Shown one piece after another: positions 1 to 5,865 of a DNA stretch of 5,865 nucleotides. The position numbers and the translations under genes are program-made. Source of the DNA: an uncultured Rhodanobacteraceae bacterium (GTDB lineage Bacteria > Pseudomonadota > Gammaproteobacteria > Xanthomonadales > Rhodanobacteraceae); the NCBI GenBank assembly GCA_913053815.1, contig CAJXGK010000136.1:1-5865 (forward strand), in the 5' to 3' direction. The notes under the pieces were generated by a model that was not told where the DNA came from, made no database searches, and saw only the letters and a list, made by a program, of their open reading frames with translations. Numbering within the stretch: the first letter of the stretch is position 1; every line of letters starts with the position of its first letter.

Positions 1-30
1 ACCGATCTCGTCACCACGACCGCCTACTGG

Positions 31-77
31 ATCCCGGGTCTAGGCCCGGGATGACAAAAACAAAAGGCGCCCGGGAT
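31..77. repeat. Palindromic intergenic repeat (ATCCCGGG / CCCGGGAT)
   Basis: Two perfectly complementary 8-base arms, ATCCCGGG (31-38) and CCCGGGAT (45-52), flank a 6-base centre that itself contains CTAG, so the whole unit is close to a 22-bp palindrome. A further copy of CCCGGGAT lies at 70-77. The wording around it (TGG before, GACA after) resembles the dispersed intergenic hairpin repeats common in proteobacterial genomes. No T-run follows, so it does not look like a standard intrinsic terminator. The repeat structure is seen directly; membership in a genome-wide family is inference. Confidence 0.6.
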
Positions 78-92
78 AACGGAATTTTCGGT

Positions 93-125
93 GCTTGTCC
101 AAGCCGGAGGACGGCTTGAACAAGC
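93..125. repeat. Second long stem-loop in the intergenic region
   Basis: An imperfect inverted repeat with 14-nt arms (93-106 and 112-125), one C/A mismatch and a 5-base loop (107-111, GAGGA). The inner 7 pairs are CAAGCCG/CGGCTTG and the outer 6 are GCTTGT/ACAAGC. It is followed at 131-136 by ATGACA, the same hexamer that follows the first palindrome (51-56). The two elements may therefore be parts of one composite intergenic repeat. There is no U-tract, so a Rho-independent terminator is not supported. Confidence 0.55.
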
Positions 126-154
126 TCAGCATGACATGGCTCACTGTTTATAAA
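126..154 (+). promoter_or_regulatory. Weak candidate promoter for kbl
   Basis: A TATAAA hexamer at 149-154 is the best -10-like sequence upstream of kbl, preceded by TG at 145-146. No good -35 box lies at 16-18 bases; the nearest strong match, TTGAAC at 116-121, is 27 bases away and lies inside the stem-loop. If used, it would give a leader of about 85 nt. This is a pattern match only. Confidence 0.2.
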
Positions 155-236
155 ACACGACACTAGCAGCTCGGCAGAGCATCCTACCTACCCTGCCAGG
201 GCTGAATGGCGGACAATACTTTCCAATTTGCTGACC

Positions 237-240
237 GGAG
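237..240 (+). promoter_or_regulatory. Ribosome binding site of kbl
   Basis: GGAG at 237-240 sits 6 bases before ATG 247. This spacing is ideal and supports that ATG as the start. The resulting protein also begins in register with E. coli Kbl. Confidence 0.7.
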
Positions 241-246
241 CTTGCC

Positions 247-1452
247 ATGGCCTTTGCCGCCCGTGAACGACTCACCGCTGAACTCACATCGATCCGCAAA
301 CAGGGTCTGTTCAAGCATGAGCGGGTCATTACCTCACCCCAGTCCGCGGCAATAACCCTGGCCGATGGTCGCCAGGTACTCAACTTCTGCGCTAATAATT
401 ATCTCGGCCTGGCCGACCATCCCGAGGTAATCGCCGCCGCCAAGGACGCCCTGGATACACACGGCTTCGGCATGGCCAGCGTGCGTTTCATCTGCGGCAC
501 ACAAGATCTGCACAAACAGCTCGAGAAGAAAATTGCCGAGTTCTTCGGTACCGAGGACAGTATTCTCTATGCCACCTGCTTCGATGCTAATGGCGGCCTG
601 TATGAACCGCTGCTCGGCGAACACGATGCCATCATTTCCGACGTTCTCAACCATGCCTCGATCATTGATGGTATTCGGCTGTGCAAAGCCCAGCGTTTCC
701 GCTATGCCAACTGCGACATGGCCGACCTGGAAAAACAGCTGCAGGCCGCTGATGCTGCAGGAGTACGGAGCAAGCTGATTACCTCCGACGGGACCTTTTC
801 CATGGATGGGTTCATCGCCCCGCTGGATCGCATCACCGCGCTGGCCGAACGCTACCAGGCCATGGTCCACATCGACGAATGCCATTGCACCGGTTTTCTC
901 GGCTTGACCGGACGCGGTTCGGCTGAGGTGCATGGGGTAATGGACAAGATTGACATCTTCACCGGCACCCTAGGTAAGGCCCTAGGTGGCGCAGTGGGAG
1001 GGTTTACCACCGGTCGTGGGGAAATCATCGAGATGTTGCGGCAACGCTCGCGCCCCTATCTATTCTCCAACTCACTGCCTCCGCATGTGGTTGCCGCCGC
1101 CATCAAGGTTTTTGAGATGCTGGTTTCAGCTTCCGATCTGCGTGAGCACCTACTTGAGAACACCCACTATTTTCGCCAACGCATGACCCTTGCCGGTTTC
1201 GACATCAAGCCTGGAGTCCACCCGATCGTACCGGTCATGGTGTATGACGCACCCCTAGCCCAGAAGATGGCTGGCGAACTACTCGAGGAAGGCATTTACG
1301 TCACCGGCTTCTTCTATCCGGTGGTTCCCCAGGGGCAGGCCCGTATCCGCACCCAGATGAGCGCCGCGCATACTCGTGCCCACTTGGATCGCGCGATCGA
1401 GGCCTTTACCCGCGTGGGCCGCAAACTTGGGTTACTCAGGCCACAGGCGTGA
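247..1452 (+). CDS. kbl: Glycine C-acetyltransferase (2-amino-3-ketobutyrate CoA ligase)
   Basis: Cytoplasmic PLP enzyme of the alpha-oxoamine synthase family. It cleaves 2-amino-3-ketobutyrate with CoA to give glycine and acetyl-CoA, the second step of threonine breakdown after threonine dehydrogenase (Tdh). The 401-residue product matches the 398-residue E. coli Kbl along its whole length, as recalled from memory. Signature blocks are FCANNYLGL (47-55), [14 protein letters not shown] (73-86), FDANGG (112-117) and a C-terminal [17 protein letters not shown] stretch. The PLP-binding lysine is K244 in [10 protein letters not shown]136, which stacks on the cofactor, and D210 and H213 in the DECH motif occupy the same numbered positions as in E. 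coli. BioF and HemA are relatives, but the [10 protein letters not shown] and RYANCDM blocks point to Kbl. The usual partner tdh is not in the window; the next gene, 11 bases on, is the broken bpt. The gene is intact. Confidence 0.96.
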   Translation: MAFAARERLTAELTSIRKQGLFKHERVITSPQSAAITLADGRQVLNFCANNYLGLADHPEVIAAAKDALDTHGFGMASVRFICGTQDLHKQLEKKIAEFFGTEDSILYATCFDANGGLYEPLLGEHDAIISDVLNHASIIDGIRLCKAQRFRYANCDMADLEKQLQAADAAGVRSKLITSDGTFSMDGFIAPLDRITALAERYQAMVHIDECHCTGFLGLTGRGSAEVHGVMDKIDIFTGTLGKALGGAVGGFTTGRGEIIEMLRQRSRPYLFSNSLPPHVVAAAIKVFEMLVSASDLREHLLENTHYFRQRMTLAGFDIKPGVHPIVPVMVYDAPLAQKMAGELLEEGIYVTGFFYPVVPQGQARIRTQMSAAHTRAHLDRAIEAFTRVGRKLGLLRPQA

Positions 1453-1463
1453 AGTGAGTGGGT

Positions 1464-2112
1464 ATGCGCGAAGATCGGCTACGCCTGTATCAGACCCTGC
1501 CGCATTCCTGCGGCTACTGGCGCGAGCGCACGACCACCAACGTCATCATCGACCCGGAGCGGACTGATCTCGACATGCTCTACCTGCGAGCACTGCAAGG
1601 CCTGCGTCGCCTGTCGCATCCCTGTCGAACAATTCCACCCGAACCGTAGTCAGCGACGCTGTCTGCACCGCAACGCCGATCTTGTCTGCCACAATCTGGC
1701 ACCTGGTTATACGCCTGAACGCTATACGCTGTACCAGCGCTACCTGCATACTCACCATCAGGGCGGCGGCATGGATGAAGGAACGATCGAGGATTTCCGT
1801 GAATTCCTCTGTGCCCCCTGGAAAACCACCCGGTTTTTGGAATGGCGAGATGGCTCATGTTTGCTGGCCGTCGCCGCCATCGATATCGCCGCCAATGCGC
1901 TGTCGGCGGTCTACACCTGGTACGAGCCTGAACAAAGCTGCCGCGGACTCGGTACCTTCGCCATTCTCCAGCAGATTGCCTATGCCCAACGCCACGGATT
2001 GAACTGGGTCTATCTCGGCTACTGGATCGAAGCTCATCCGAAGATGGATTACAAGCGCCGGTTTCACCCACTGGAAATTCTCGGGACTGATGGCTGGCAG
2101 CATCTCGAATAA
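1464..2112 (+). pseudogene. bpt: Frame-disrupted Bpt/Ate aminoacyl-tRNA:protein transferase
   Basis: The intact family moves Leu (Bpt) or Arg (Ate) from tRNA to the N-terminus of proteins, creating a degradation signal read by ClpS-ClpAP. ATG 1464 follows a weak AAGTGAG (1452-1458); GTG 1458 is an alternative start. Frame A (1464-1583) encodes the family N-terminus, including PHSCGYW and NVIIDP (about residues 13-31), and ends in LY. After one extra base (1584), frame B (from TGC 1585) encodes the cysteine motif CEHCKACVACRIPV, then NRSQRRCLHRNADL, TRFLEWR, LSAVYTWYEP and VYLGYWI, ending at TAA 2110-2112. Family members carry about 19 residues (…GFRRSG…YRPH) between these parts, so roughly 56 nt appear lost and the frame is broken. 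Ribosomes staying in frame A stop at 1647-1649 after 61 codons. Both pieces are otherwise well conserved, which suggests a recent lesion. A 113-residue C-terminal fragment from ATG 1771 could be made but would lack the N-domain. Leucyl versus arginyl specificity cannot be told here; the symbol reflects the bacterial family. Confidence 0.85.
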
Positions 2113-2417
2113 GACCCGCTATTCACCCGTTCTCTGAACCCGTACCACTGCCTGTCACTCTGGAACGCGATAATGCGGTGTTGCTTCACCTCCACAGCTA
2201 GCGGGATCTACGCCATCCATAACAACCAAGGGCTCAAGTATACCGACCCCCTGCCGCTATAGGACTAAAGCGGAACCGGCACCCGCTCATCGACAAGAAG
2301 CGGTCCCAACAACTTGTGTAAGATGGTCACGGAGTCCTGGCAAAAAACTGACTGTTCTGCACCCATTCGCCATGTTCGACCTGCCATGGTAATCGGCTCT
2401 TGATTAGTAACTTTTTC
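2113..2417. other. Intergenic gap without recognisable gene
   Basis: About 305 bases between the bpt remnant and the c-di-GMP gene. Short open stretches exist on both strands, but none resembles a known protein. One plus-strand stretch reads open from before 2124 to a TAG at 2199-2201 and is not recognisable. Two weak 5-bp inverted repeats occur in tandem: CCGCT/AGCGG at 2254-2258/2269-2273 and again at 2283-2287/2299-2303. No tRNA, strong terminator or convincing promoter is visible, although the promoter of the downstream gene presumably lies here. It could include decayed coding sequence. Confidence 0.5.
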
Positions 2418-5400
2418 ATGCCCAAGGATATTGCCAAGCCTATCCAAACGGAGTTTGAACGGGACCGCATTCGACAGTTGTATGCACGTGGCCCCCTGGC
2501 ACTGGCAACCAGCCTGATCGTCTCAGTGATCACCTTCTCGGGAATCTGGGCTAGCGAGCCGCATGCTTGGGTCCTCGTATGGGGTATTACCGTGCTGCTG
2601 GTATTCAGCGCACGTTTTATTCTTCTTGGACGATTTCATACCCACATCATCCACCAGCCATTCAACCCCAGAACCTGGGAATGGTACTACGTATCGGGGG
2701 CTTTTCTGGGTGGCTCGATGTGGGGGGTACTGGTGTGGTTCATGCCCAGTCTGACGATTGGAATGCAGTTTTTCCTGATGACGGTCATTATCGGAATCTC
2801 CGCAGGCAGTCTTATCTCAGGAGCCCCCAGCGCCTTGGTTGCCACAGCATTTTTGATTCCCTCCACCTGGCCACTTGCCGCCTATTTTCTCTTCTCCATG
2901 ACCGTACCCAATCACCTGCTGCTAGGCGCTGTGCTGATCTTGTTTTTCGTGTTTAGCCTGCGCTTTGGAAAACACATGCGTGGTGACTTATTCTCTAGTC
3001 TGCGGCTTGCCCACGAAAAATCCAAGTTGGCCTGTCATTTGGAAAAGCAGGGCCAAATCCTGCAGGCCCAGGCCCGACAGCTCGAAACACTCTCGCTTAC
3101 CGATTCACTCACTGGCCTGCAAAACCGTCGTGCTCTGGAGACCCGACTCGAACAGGCCATTCCCCAAGCCCGGCGACACGACAAACTGATCGCACTGGGC
3201 GTCTTGGATTTGGATGATTTCAAGATAATCAATGATCATTACGGTCATCCGGTGGGGGACACCGCACTAAAAACCTTAGCCCAACGCATGCAACAAACCT
3301 TACGTGAGACCGATGCACTGGCCCGCTTTGGTGGGGATGAGTTCGTAGTTCTTATGGAGGATCTGGATTCCCCCCAAAACCTCGAACCGATGCTCGAGCG
3401 ACTGGGTGCGGCCATTGCCATACCCTTTACAACCGCTGGGGTGACCCTCACCCTCCACGCCAGCATGGGGGTGGCGATCTTTCCGAACAAACAGGCGGAC
3501 AGCAGTGCTGATGCGTTGCTGCGCAAGGCCGACCAAGCCCTCTACCTGGCCAAGCTGCACAAGACCGATCGCCAACACTGGTGGACAATAGCCGATGAGC
3601 AACCGATCGTTCCGAACGAGATCAATCCTGAGACCAGTGGAGCTTCGCGCCGATTCTTCGTACCTACTTACGGCCCCAACATTGCTGCACTCCTGGCACC
3701 CCTCCAGGAAAATCTGGCATCAGTCGCCGGAGTGTTTATCCGCGACTTCACCACACGACTTATGGATGAACCAGAGAACGCCGCTCTGATCAATGCCCTA
3801 ACCCCATCGGAACAGGCCCAATTAGAACGTAAGCAGGCTGCGCATTTGTGTCTGGTCTGCCAAGCGGATCTTGAAGAAACCGAGCACCGGGAAACCGGCT
3901 ACCAACTTGGGAAAATTCATGCTTGTTGCGGTCTGGAAAGTAACCTGATGATTCAGAGTTATCAAACCTGGATGCAATCTCTGAAGGAAACCTTCCGCCA
4001 TCAATCCCTGTCATTTCAGGAAATAGAACCCATCCTGGACCGGCGTCTGGCGGTAGAAATCGAAGTAGAACTGAACGGCTATACGGCTATTCAGCAACAG
4101 CGGGACTTGGCCTTGGCCAAAATTGCCGAGTCTGCCTGGCGGGCCCGAAGTTTTTCCGAGCTTATCGAGGACGTAGTGCAAAACCTGCATGAACTTGATG
4201 AAATTTGCAGCGCCGCCATTGCCCGACCGGACGAACGCGGTAACTTGCAATTTGAGGCGGTGTCCGGCAAGCCATTCCTGAATTATCTGAAGGAGGTGAA
4301 AGCTGGATCAGCCACACCCATCCGAGTAGCCCCCACCACCTCGCCCGGTCATAGCCCGACCAGTCAGGCCTGGACAAGCGGCAAAATCCAAAACGTCCGC
4401 AATTACCAAACCGATGAGCGTGTGCTGCCTTGGCGGGCGGTAGCGGCCCGGCTAGGAATCCGGGCTCAGGCCGTGTTACCGATTCGTGTACGCAACACCA
4501 ATATCGCCCTGCTGCTGTTGTACTCAGCCTTTCCGGGCGGGTTCATCTCAAACAACCAGCATGCCTTTCTACAACACCTGCAACAAATACTCGCCCTGGG
4601 CTACAGCCGGCTGCATGAGCAACGTCAAACCCCGAAGGTCTACAACGTGCTGTATCGACACCGGATCCGCCAGCTACTTACCGGGAATGGTCTGGTAATG
4701 TATGCGCAGCCCGTGCTCAACTTGAGCGATGGCACCCTTGCCGGCATCGAAACTCTGGCCCGGCTCAGAGATGATGGCCAATACCTAGCTCCAGCTGAAT
4801 TCCTAACGGTGTTCAGCCGCGACGAACTGTTACTGCTATTTGAGAAAGGACTCGTTCAGGCCCTCACCTGGTCCTCACGTTGGCATTCTGCGCACCCGCA
4901 GCTCAGCATCAGCCTGAATCTCCCCGGCCACGCCCTGGACGATCACCGCTATCAGCAGGTCGTCCACCAACTTCTGGATGGTCATCCATTACCGGAAGGG
5001 CACACCCTAACCCTGGAAGTTCTCGAGACCGACACCTTCAAGAACACCCACCAACTGGATGCCGTTCTGGCCTCATGGAAGGCGCTGGGAGTACACCTCG
5101 CACAAGACGACCTGGGGGAAGCTTACTCCAGCCTCAATCGCTTACGAAATGTGCCATTCGACACCGTGAAAATCGATCAAAATCTGGTCCGGGGTGCCGC
5201 CCGACACCCATTGCGAGTACTAGGTTTCATTGCCCATCTGACCAATCTGGCCCAGGAGGCGGAAGCCCGGGTCGTAGTCGAAGGATTGGAGACCCCAGGT
5301 CTGATTGAGGCGGCTGCCATACTGGGTGCCGATTTCGGACAGGGCTTTGCCATCGCCCGACCCATGCCGCCGGAACGATTACTTACCTGGGCGGAGCACC

Positions 5401-5747
5401 AGCTACCCTATCACCTCGACCCCAAGCGTCCCCGTACCGCGCTGGGCGCACTAGCCAGTGAATTGAAGCGGGAACAAAGGCTGGCTAGTTTTCAAGTATG
5501 GCCCGATATGATACGGCAAATTGCCTCGCTCCCTAGCGCCAGTCTGGTATGGCTGCAACATGAGCATCTGGAAAACCAGCCACTTGGGCAGATACAACGA
5601 ACCATGCAGGCGGCTTTGCTGCAATCTGGCGGTATTGATGACCACCCATATCGCGAGTTTCGTGACCGTTATCTGGAATTGCTGGTGGCTCGGGTCACGC
5701 AGGAAGAATCCACCCCCGCCACCGAGCCCGCTTGCGGACAAAATTGA
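2418..5747 (+). CDS. Membrane GGDEF-globin-GAF-EAL c-di-GMP synthase/phosphodiesterase
   Basis: A predicted inner-membrane bifunctional c-di-GMP enzyme of 1109 residues. Six hydrophobic segments (about 27-44, 51-70, 89-110, 116-136, 140-160, 165-184) form a MASE-like sensor I cannot name, followed by a short helical linker (190-225). The GGDEF domain (225-385) has D229 in LTDSLTGLQNRR, a perfect GGDEF (305-309) and an RETD inhibitory I-site (296-299), so active, product-inhibited cyclase is expected. A globin-coupled-sensor-like domain (413-562) has H501 in LGKIHACCGL as candidate proximal haem ligand. GAF-like region: 577-735. The EAL domain (745-990) has E778 (motif reads ETL), N834, E867, D897-D898, K918, E955 and Q975, so the expected metal and catalytic positions are filled, although loop 6 reads DDLGEAYSS instead of DDFGTGYSS. 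A helical, unassigned C-terminal extension covers 995-1109. ATG 2418 was chosen; TTG 2400 is in frame and would add 6 residues, and neither has a good Shine-Dalgarno sequence. It is probably a single-gene unit. GGDEF and EAL calls are very secure, globin fairly secure, GAF moderately so. Confidence 0.93.
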   Translation: MPKDIAKPIQTEFERDRIRQLYARGPLALATSLIVSVITFSGIWASEPHAWVLVWGITVLLVFSARFILLGRFHTHIIHQPFNPRTWEWYYVSGAFLGGSMWGVLVWFMPSLTIGMQFFLMTVIIGISAGSLISGAPSALVATAFLIPSTWPLAAYFLFSMTVPNHLLLGAVLILFFVFSLRFGKHMRGDLFSSLRLAHEKSKLACHLEKQGQILQAQARQLETLSLTDSLTGLQNRRALETRLEQAIPQARRHDKLIALGVLDLDDFKIINDHYGHPVGDTALKTLAQRMQQTLRETDALARFGGDEFVVLMEDLDSPQNLEPMLERLGAAIAIPFTTAGVTLTLHASMGVAIFPNKQADSSADALLRKADQALYLAKLHKTDRQHWWTIADEQPIVPNEINPETSGASRRFFVPTYGPNIAALLAPLQENLASVAGVFIRDFTTRLMDEPENAALINALTPSEQAQLERKQAAHLCLVCQADLEETEHRETGYQLGKIHACCGLESNLMIQSYQTWMQSLKETFRHQSLSFQEIEPILDRRLAVEIEVELNGYTAIQQQRDLALAKIAESAWRARSFSELIEDVVQNLHELDEICSAAIARPDERGNLQFEAVSGKPFLNYLKEVKAGSATPIRVAPTTSPGHSPTSQAWTSGKIQNVRNYQTDERVLPWRAVAARLGIRAQAVLPIRVRNTNIALLLLYSAFPGGFISNNQHAFLQHLQQILALGYSRLHEQRQTPKVYNVLYRHRIRQLLTGNGLVMYAQPVLNLSDGTLAGIETLARLRDDGQYLAPAEFLTVFSRDELLLLFEKGLVQALTWSSRWHSAHPQLSISLNLPGHALDDHRYQQVVHQLLDGHPLPEGHTLTLEVLETDTFKNTHQLDAVLASWKALGVHLAQDDLGEAYSSLNRLRNVPFDTVKIDQNLVRGAARHPLRVLGFIAHLTNLAQEAEARVVVEGLETPGLIEAAAILGADFGQGFAIARPMPPERLLTWAEHQLPYHLDPKRPRTALGALASELKREQRLASFQVWPDMIRQIASLPSASLVWLQHEHLENQPLGQIQRTMQAALLQSGGIDDHPYREFRDRYLELLVARVTQEESTPATEPACGQN

Positions 5748-5773
5748 AAGCCCCACGCGCTGCTACACATATC

Positions 5774-5865
5774 AGGAGCCTGTCGGACTTGGGAAGCATC
5801 GACTGCGGCAGTGGAAAATCGGCCCATTTTTTCGCTCTTTATCGTTAAATAGAACCCCTATTCGC
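5774..5865 (+). mobile_element. Possible left end of an insertion sequence (partial)
   Basis: From 5774 the sequence begins AGGAGCCTGTCGGACTTGGG, which has the look of a terminal inverted repeat of an IS element. It is followed by about 70 bases of AT-richer, non-coding sequence (for example TTTATCGTTAAATAGAACC), as often lies between an IS end and its transposase start. No transposase, second end or target duplication is visible because the window stops. The assignment rests on resemblance only; it may instead be an ordinary intergenic region or a dispersed repeat. Confidence 0.35.

Noticed and set aside
334..933. 199-codon open frame on the minus strand inside kbl
   Set aside because: It lies wholly antisense to a clearly conserved kbl, resembles no known protein, and is the kind of shadow frame expected from GC-biased codons.
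1584..1584. Programmed ribosomal frameshift to rescue bpt
   Set aside because: No slippery heptamer or downstream structure is evident, and a simple shift would still leave out about 19 conserved residues.
1584..1649. Frame A of bpt continues past the junction as LRALQGLRRLS, superficially like the family's L…GFRRSG segment
   Set aside because: The same bases in the other frame give the full cysteine motif followed by RIPVEQF, an uninterrupted family match. The resemblance in frame A is coincidental and ends at a stop at 1647-1649.
2265..2533. Minus-strand open frames of 60-68 codons across the gap and the start of the c-di-GMP gene
   Set aside because: They overlap the coding start of the conserved gene, have no recognisable motif and no convincing ribosome binding site.
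4880..5308. 142-codon plus-strand frame inside the EAL region
   Set aside because: It is a +1 shadow of the EAL coding sequence, rich in Pro, Arg and Ser with no family resemblance.
5814..5832. AAAAT/ATTTT inverted repeat as a terminator for the c-di-GMP gene
   Set aside because: The stem is only 5 AT pairs and the T-run is part of the arm, so it is too weak for an intrinsic terminator.

Overview
This window looks like a chromosomal segment of a moderately GC-rich proteobacterium. A gamma-proteobacterial or Acidithiobacillus-like source is my best guess. It rests on the close match of the first gene to E. coli Kbl, the bacterial Bpt-type leucyltransferase remnant, and the large multidomain cyclic-di-GMP protein. 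The genus is inference, not something the sequence proves.

Layout: positions 1-246 are non-coding and hold two inverted-repeat elements of the dispersed intergenic type, followed by the leader of the first gene. Positions 247-1452 encode an intact glycine C-acetyltransferase (Kbl), the PLP enzyme that finishes threonine breakdown to glycine. Eleven bases later begins a gene for a Bpt/Ate-type aminoacyl-tRNA:protein transferase (1464-2112). It is broken: about 56 nt are missing near codon 40, and the two halves lie in different frames. The N-terminal frame therefore stops at 1647-1649, while the C-terminal frame stays open and well conserved to 2112. Positions 2113-2417 hold no gene I can recognise. 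Positions 2418-5747 encode a single 1109-residue membrane protein with the order six transmembrane segments, GGDEF, globin-like sensor, GAF, EAL, and a C-terminal extension of about 115 residues. The last ~90 bases may be the start of an insertion sequence that continues beyond the window.

How the parts relate: kbl and the bpt remnant are tightly spaced and were probably co-transcribed. The c-di-GMP gene is separated by about 300 bp and is probably an independent unit. It appears competent for both synthesis (GGDEF with an RxxD inhibitory site) and hydrolysis (all expected EAL catalytic positions filled), with a putative haem globin and a GAF domain placed between the two enzymes. That architecture, in which the gas sensor sits between the opposing activities rather than at the N-terminus, is the most interesting item in the window. 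The broken bpt is second. I do not see a wholly new multi-gene system here.
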